From the NCBI GenBank assembly GCA_902464495.1, contig CABQJK010000007.1, positions 20,568 through 84,567 of the forward strand: a stretch of DNA of 64,000 bases. Direction: 5' to 3'. The position numbers and the translations under genes were made by a program. Positions 61,572-64,000 of the stretch are shown here, piece by piece; the first letter of the stretch is position 1; the number at the start of each line of letters is the position of its first letter. Origin of the DNA: an uncultured Collinsella sp. (GTDB taxonomy: Bacteria > Actinomycetota > Coriobacteriia > Coriobacteriales > Coriobacteriaceae). Under the pieces are notes generated by a model. It was not told the origin of the DNA and did not search any database. It saw only the letters and a list, made by a program, of their open reading frames with translations.

Positions 61572-62474
61572 GTGTCCAATAAATCCAAGGACGCTGACCC
61601 CAAGCAACCAGATTCCTCGTTTATCCAGCTTGACGATGCAAAGCAAAAGGGCGCCGCTTCGGCGGCGTCCGCCCCTCGCCGCAAGGCGATGCTTGGCGCT
61701 CTGACCGCGGTTTGTATCGCGTTGATCGTCGTATCGCTGGGCTTTGTCCACCCCTCCGAGAGCGGCGCCTGGTCCATTGATTGGATCGTCCAGACCGTGA
61801 CGGGGGAGAGCGTCGTCGCCAATGATGCCAAGGTGCCTGGTTCGGCTGCTGCTTCTAGCAAGGCCGACTCCAAGAATTCCAAGGTTTCGGGCGATGCGAA
61901 AGATAAGTCCAAGGACTCGGGTGACGCCAAGGGCGATTCCGAGTCTTCGAACAAGAGCTCGGATAAAAACTCGGAAGGCAAAAAGTCCGAAGAGCAGGAT
62001 GGCAAGAAGTCTGGCGAAGCATCGGTTTCTCAGAATACCGGAGCTGCCGATACGTCCAACACGTCTGGCGGTGCCTCTTCGGGCGGTGGCCAGTCATCTG
62101 GCGGAGCCACGGCCTCTAACGGCGGAGGCGCTTCCACGGGCGGCCAGGGTGGCTCGCAGGAGTCTGGATACGTTACTGTGTCGGTCTCGGTTACGTCGAG
62201 CGCCGTGGGCAATCCTGTATCTGCTGGCGGCACCTATACCTTTAACGAAGGTGCCACCGTCTACGATGCTCTGTGCGCGCTGGGTCTTTCCGTTAACGCG
62301 CACGGCTCGTCGTACGGCACCTACGTCGCTGCGATTGGCGGCTTGGCCGAGAAGCAGTACGGCGGCACGAGCGGCTGGATGTATTCCGTCAACGGTTCAA
62401 CGCCCATGACGGCCTGTAGCAACTACGTCCTTTCCAATGGTGACAACGTCGTTTGGTATTACGTAACAGGCTAG
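61572..62474 (+). CDS. N-terminally anchored protein with DUF4430 domain
   Basis: This 300-residue protein has a short cytoplasmic N-terminus, one membrane anchor (about 35-60, MLGALTAVCIALIVVSLGF), a long Lys/Ser/Asp/Gly-rich stalk and a C-terminal DUF4430 domain (EGATVYDALCALG, GWMYSVNG, GDNVVWYYVTG). The GTG at 61572 follows AGGTGA with 5-nt spacing; a GTG at 61563 overlaps the upstream stop. It is co-transcribed with the preceding riboswitch-controlled gene. It probably holds a cobalamin-binding-type domain close to the membrane, to receive ligand from the larger, outer protein. Confidence 0.75.
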   Translation: MSNKSKDADPKQPDSSFIQLDDAKQKGAASAASAPRRKAMLGALTAVCIALIVVSLGFVHPSESGAWSIDWIVQTVTGESVVANDAKVPGSAAASSKADSKNSKVSGDAKDKSKDSGDAKGDSESSNKSSDKNSEGKKSEEQDGKKSGEASVSQNTGAADTSNTSGGASSGGGQSSGGATASNGGGASTGGQGGSQESGYVTVSVSVTSSAVGNPVSAGGTYTFNEGATVYDALCALGLSVNAHGSSYGTYVAAIGGLAEKQYGGTSGWMYSVNGSTPMTACSNYVLSNGDNVVWYYVTG

Positions 62475-62498
62475 GAGTCTTTCAATATGACGCACGGA

Positions 62499-62537
62499 AC
62501 GGGCGGCTCGGACAGTATCCGGGCCGCCCGTTTTTTG
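62499..62537 (+). terminator. intrinsic terminator after the DUF4430 operon
   Basis: ACGGGCGGC (62499-62507) pairs with GCCGCCCGT (62523-62531), followed by TTTTTT. Confidence 0.9.
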
Positions 62538-62545
62538 ATGCGAAC

Positions 62546-62855
62546 GGGACGGAGTTTCCCAGCCGAGGCTCATCCGGAAAGCGCACCCCACTCTGGAGGC
62601 TGATTTCGGGATGAGCTTTCCGGTTGCATGGCCATTGGGAAGCCGCATCCCGTTTCGGTGCGTCATTCCGGGATGTATTTTCCGCTTCAGTGATCATTGG
62701 GAAACCGGGGACCATTTCAGAGCTAAATTCCGGGACACGCTTTCCCAGACGAGCCCATTGGGGAAACTGTGTCCCATTCTGAGGTCCCAAACTGGGATGC
62801 CGTTTCCCCGAGGAGGCCTATTGGGAAACGGCATCCCATTTCGGCAGCGTGGCCC
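62546..62855. repeat. five tandem 62-bp hairpin repeats
   Basis: Units start at 62546, 62608, 62670, 62732 and 62794, exactly 62 bp apart. Each is a 44-bp palindrome followed by an 18-bp spacer. In the last unit GGGATGCCGTTTCCC pairs perfectly with GGGAAACGGCATCCC; in the fourth the arm reads GGGACACGCTTTCCC with a largely matching changed partner. Loop sequences vary. Spacers share a pattern like ATTTCGG..C...ATTCC. There is no protein-coding frame. The array lies between a terminator and the convergent gtrA gene. Confidence 0.85.
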
Positions 62856-62911
62856 GTTTCATGTGCTCTCATCGGCATGCTTAGAAAGCCCGGCAATCAT
62901 GCTTGGCAAAT

Positions 62912-62945
62912 AAAAAACCGGTTGGAACGTGAATTCCAACCGGTT
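62912..62945 (-). terminator. intrinsic terminator after first gtrA gene
   Basis: A perfect 12-bp stem (AACCGGTTGGAA at 62916-62927 with its complement at 62934-62945) is followed on the minus strand by TTTTTT. Confidence 0.88.
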
Positions 62946-62971
62946 GCAAATGCGAGGTTATGTTTGACTGA

Positions 62972-63379
62972 CTACGACCGTGCGCCCTCGAGGAAGAAGC
63001 GGCGGCTGAAGTAGTTGTACCAGGTGACGAGGAACGTGGCGATGGCCTTCATGGCCTGGTAGCCGATGCTCAAAAACGTGACGCCCACAAACATGTACAG
63101 GTCGTTGAGGCCCAGGCCGATCACCGACAGGATAGTGAAGATCGTGAACTCGCGCTTGCGGCTCATGCCCTCGCGATGGTCGAACACGTACTTCATGCTG
63201 AGCCAGTAGTTGACCACAACGGAGGTGGTAAACGAGACCGTGGTGCTCATCAAAAAGTCGAGGTGAAACAGCTCGACGAGCGCAATGAGCATACCCCAGT
63301 CGATGCCAAAGGAGATAAGACCCACGACAGCGAACTTGAGGAACTGCTTGGTATGAGGTTGTGCCAGTGCCTTGCGCAC
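62972..63379 (-). CDS. GtrA family membrane protein (first copy)
   Basis: This 135-residue protein has four predicted membrane helices and the GtrA pattern (FLKFAVVGLISFGIDWGMLI, VVVNYWLSMKYVF, and a basic tail NYFSRRFFLEG). GtrA proteins are thought to flip polyprenyl-linked sugars or assist glycosyltransferases in cell-surface polysaccharide work. The start is GTG at 63379 with only a weak upstream site. It is a paralogue of the next gene on the same strand. No glycosyltransferase is within view. Confidence 0.82.
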   Translation of the reverse strand: MRKALAQPHTKQFLKFAVVGLISFGIDWGMLIALVELFHLDFLMSTTVSFTTSVVVNYWLSMKYVFDHREGMSRKREFTIFTILSVIGLGLNDLYMFVGVTFLSIGYQAMKAIATFLVTWYNYFSRRFFLEGARS

Positions 63380-63529
63380 GTAATCACATCCAACGCGTTG
63401 ATGAATCGAGCAGAGGATACTTTAGAGCTTTTGCAAGGGAAACGTAAGGTCTTTGCCAAGAACTATACGAACTCGCCAAATTTTCAAGAGCTAATCCGCA
63501 AACGTTGAAAATTTGCCCGTAAACGAGCA

Positions 63530-63573
63530 AAGCCCACGAACAACACAGCGCTCGACGCGCGTCATCCGTGGGC
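63530..63573 (-). terminator. terminator after second gtrA gene
   Basis: GCCCACG (63532-63538) pairs with CGTGGGC (63567-63573); on the minus strand TTTGCTCGTTT follows. It separates the two gtrA genes, so each probably has its own promoter. Confidence 0.6.
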
Positions 63574-63597
63574 ATCGTAAAGCTGTAAGGTTGCGAG

Positions 63598-63993
63598 TTA
63601 CTTGGTCTCGTCGCCTTCCAGGAAGATCTTTCGGGTCACAAAGTTGTAGACCATGACAAGCGCGGTGGCGCAGATCTTGGCGATATTGGCCTCGAGTCCC
63701 AGGCCGGCGTTGAGTGTCAACACGATACCGTCGTTGAGTGCCAGGCCGATCACGGACAGCACGACAAAGATAATGAACTCGCGGCGGCGGCTCATGCCCT
63801 CCTTGTGTGCAAACACGTACTTCATGCTGGCGAGGTAGTTAAAGATGAGGGAGATGATGAAGCCGCTGGTGTTGGCGATTAGGATGTTGAGGCCCAGACC
63901 GTAGTGGAGCAGATTCATAATGCCAAAGTCGATGACTGTGGCAATGACGCCGACGACGCCAAACTTCATGATCTGCGCAAGGAGCTTTTGCAT
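63598..63993 (-). CDS. GtrA family membrane protein (second copy)
   Basis: This 131-residue protein has four membrane helices and the GtrA motifs (MKFGVVGVIATVIDFGIMNL, FNYLASMKYVFAHKEGMSRR, KIFLEGDETK). It shares the REF-IF-LSVIGL-LND central segment with the neighbouring copy, so the two arose by duplication. The ATG at 63993 lies close to the window edge; the ribosome binding site is out of view. Confidence 0.82.
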   Translation of the reverse strand: MQKLLAQIMKFGVVGVIATVIDFGIMNLLHYGLGLNILIANTSGFIISLIFNYLASMKYVFAHKEGMSRRREFIIFVVLSVIGLALNDGIVLTLNAGLGLEANIAKICATALVMVYNFVTRKIFLEGDETK

Positions 63994-64000
63994 GGTACCT

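Noticed and set aside
62546..62855. CRISPR array
   Set aside because: The repeating part is a variable 44-bp palindrome and the 18-bp spacers are similar to each other. CRISPR arrays have near-identical repeats and unique, longer spacers. No cas genes are present.

Overview
The window is a GC-rich, densely packed chromosomal segment of an anaerobic gut-type actinobacterium. An [FeFe] hydrogenase, formate-tetrahydrofolate ligase, a desulfoferrodoxin, a FucO-type lactaldehyde reductase, sortase-style surface proteins and actinobacterial-style DnaE and AddAB together suggest a Coriobacteriia member, most like Collinsella. This assignment comes from gene content and protein style, not from a database search.

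Layout. 1-6454: the tail of a probable family 4 glycosidase, then a four-gene operon of a glutamate-synthase-like flavoprotein, an [FeFe] hydrogenase, an ABC-transporter lipoprotein and a fused permease/ATPase, preceded by a structured leader. 6511-12268: orphan DinJ-type antitoxin, CPBP membrane protease, YgiQ-type radical SAM protein, YoaK-family membrane protein and fucO. 12276-18981: a large palindromic element, an M42 peptidase, a one-piece HTH/HipA-like kinase, mnmA, cysK with a divergent Rrf2 regulator, a small membrane protein and a YerC/TrpR-type regulator. 19111-38329: DNA maintenance genes (addB, addA, dnaE, SNF2 helicase, ruvCAB), with a desulfoferrodoxin and a degenerate NAD-synthetase-like protein among them. 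38474-44063: fhs, a repeat-tailed membrane protein, a cation diffusion facilitator and a zinc-ribbon protein. 44180-47755: an accessory pocket with a frameshifted SHOCT protein, a 30-residue hydrophobic peptide ORF, an ADP-ribosylglycohydrolase and a DUF1016/PD-(D/E)XK protein. 47850-52041: a surface phospholipase C and two paralogous lipoproteins. 52428-58056: fchA-folD, a MITE-like element, a C69 dipeptidase, a phasin-like protein and an UbiB/AarF kinase. 58161-62474: a cobalamin-riboswitch leader followed by two surface proteins with transcobalamin-like (DUF4430) domains. 62546-62855: five tandem 62-bp hairpin repeats. 62972-63993: two gtrA paralogues.

The most notable points are these. 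(1) The riboswitch plus DUF4430 operon looks like a cell-surface cobalamin-capture system. (2) The hairpin array just downstream has an exact 62-bp period and partly compensated stems. (3) FolD has lost the Lys and Gln of its cyclohydrolase site and is co-transcribed with FchA, which can supply that activity. (4) The NAD-synthetase-like protein has lost the recognisable residues of both active sites. With fhs elsewhere in the window, fchA-folD completes the formate-to-methylene-tetrahydrofolate route.
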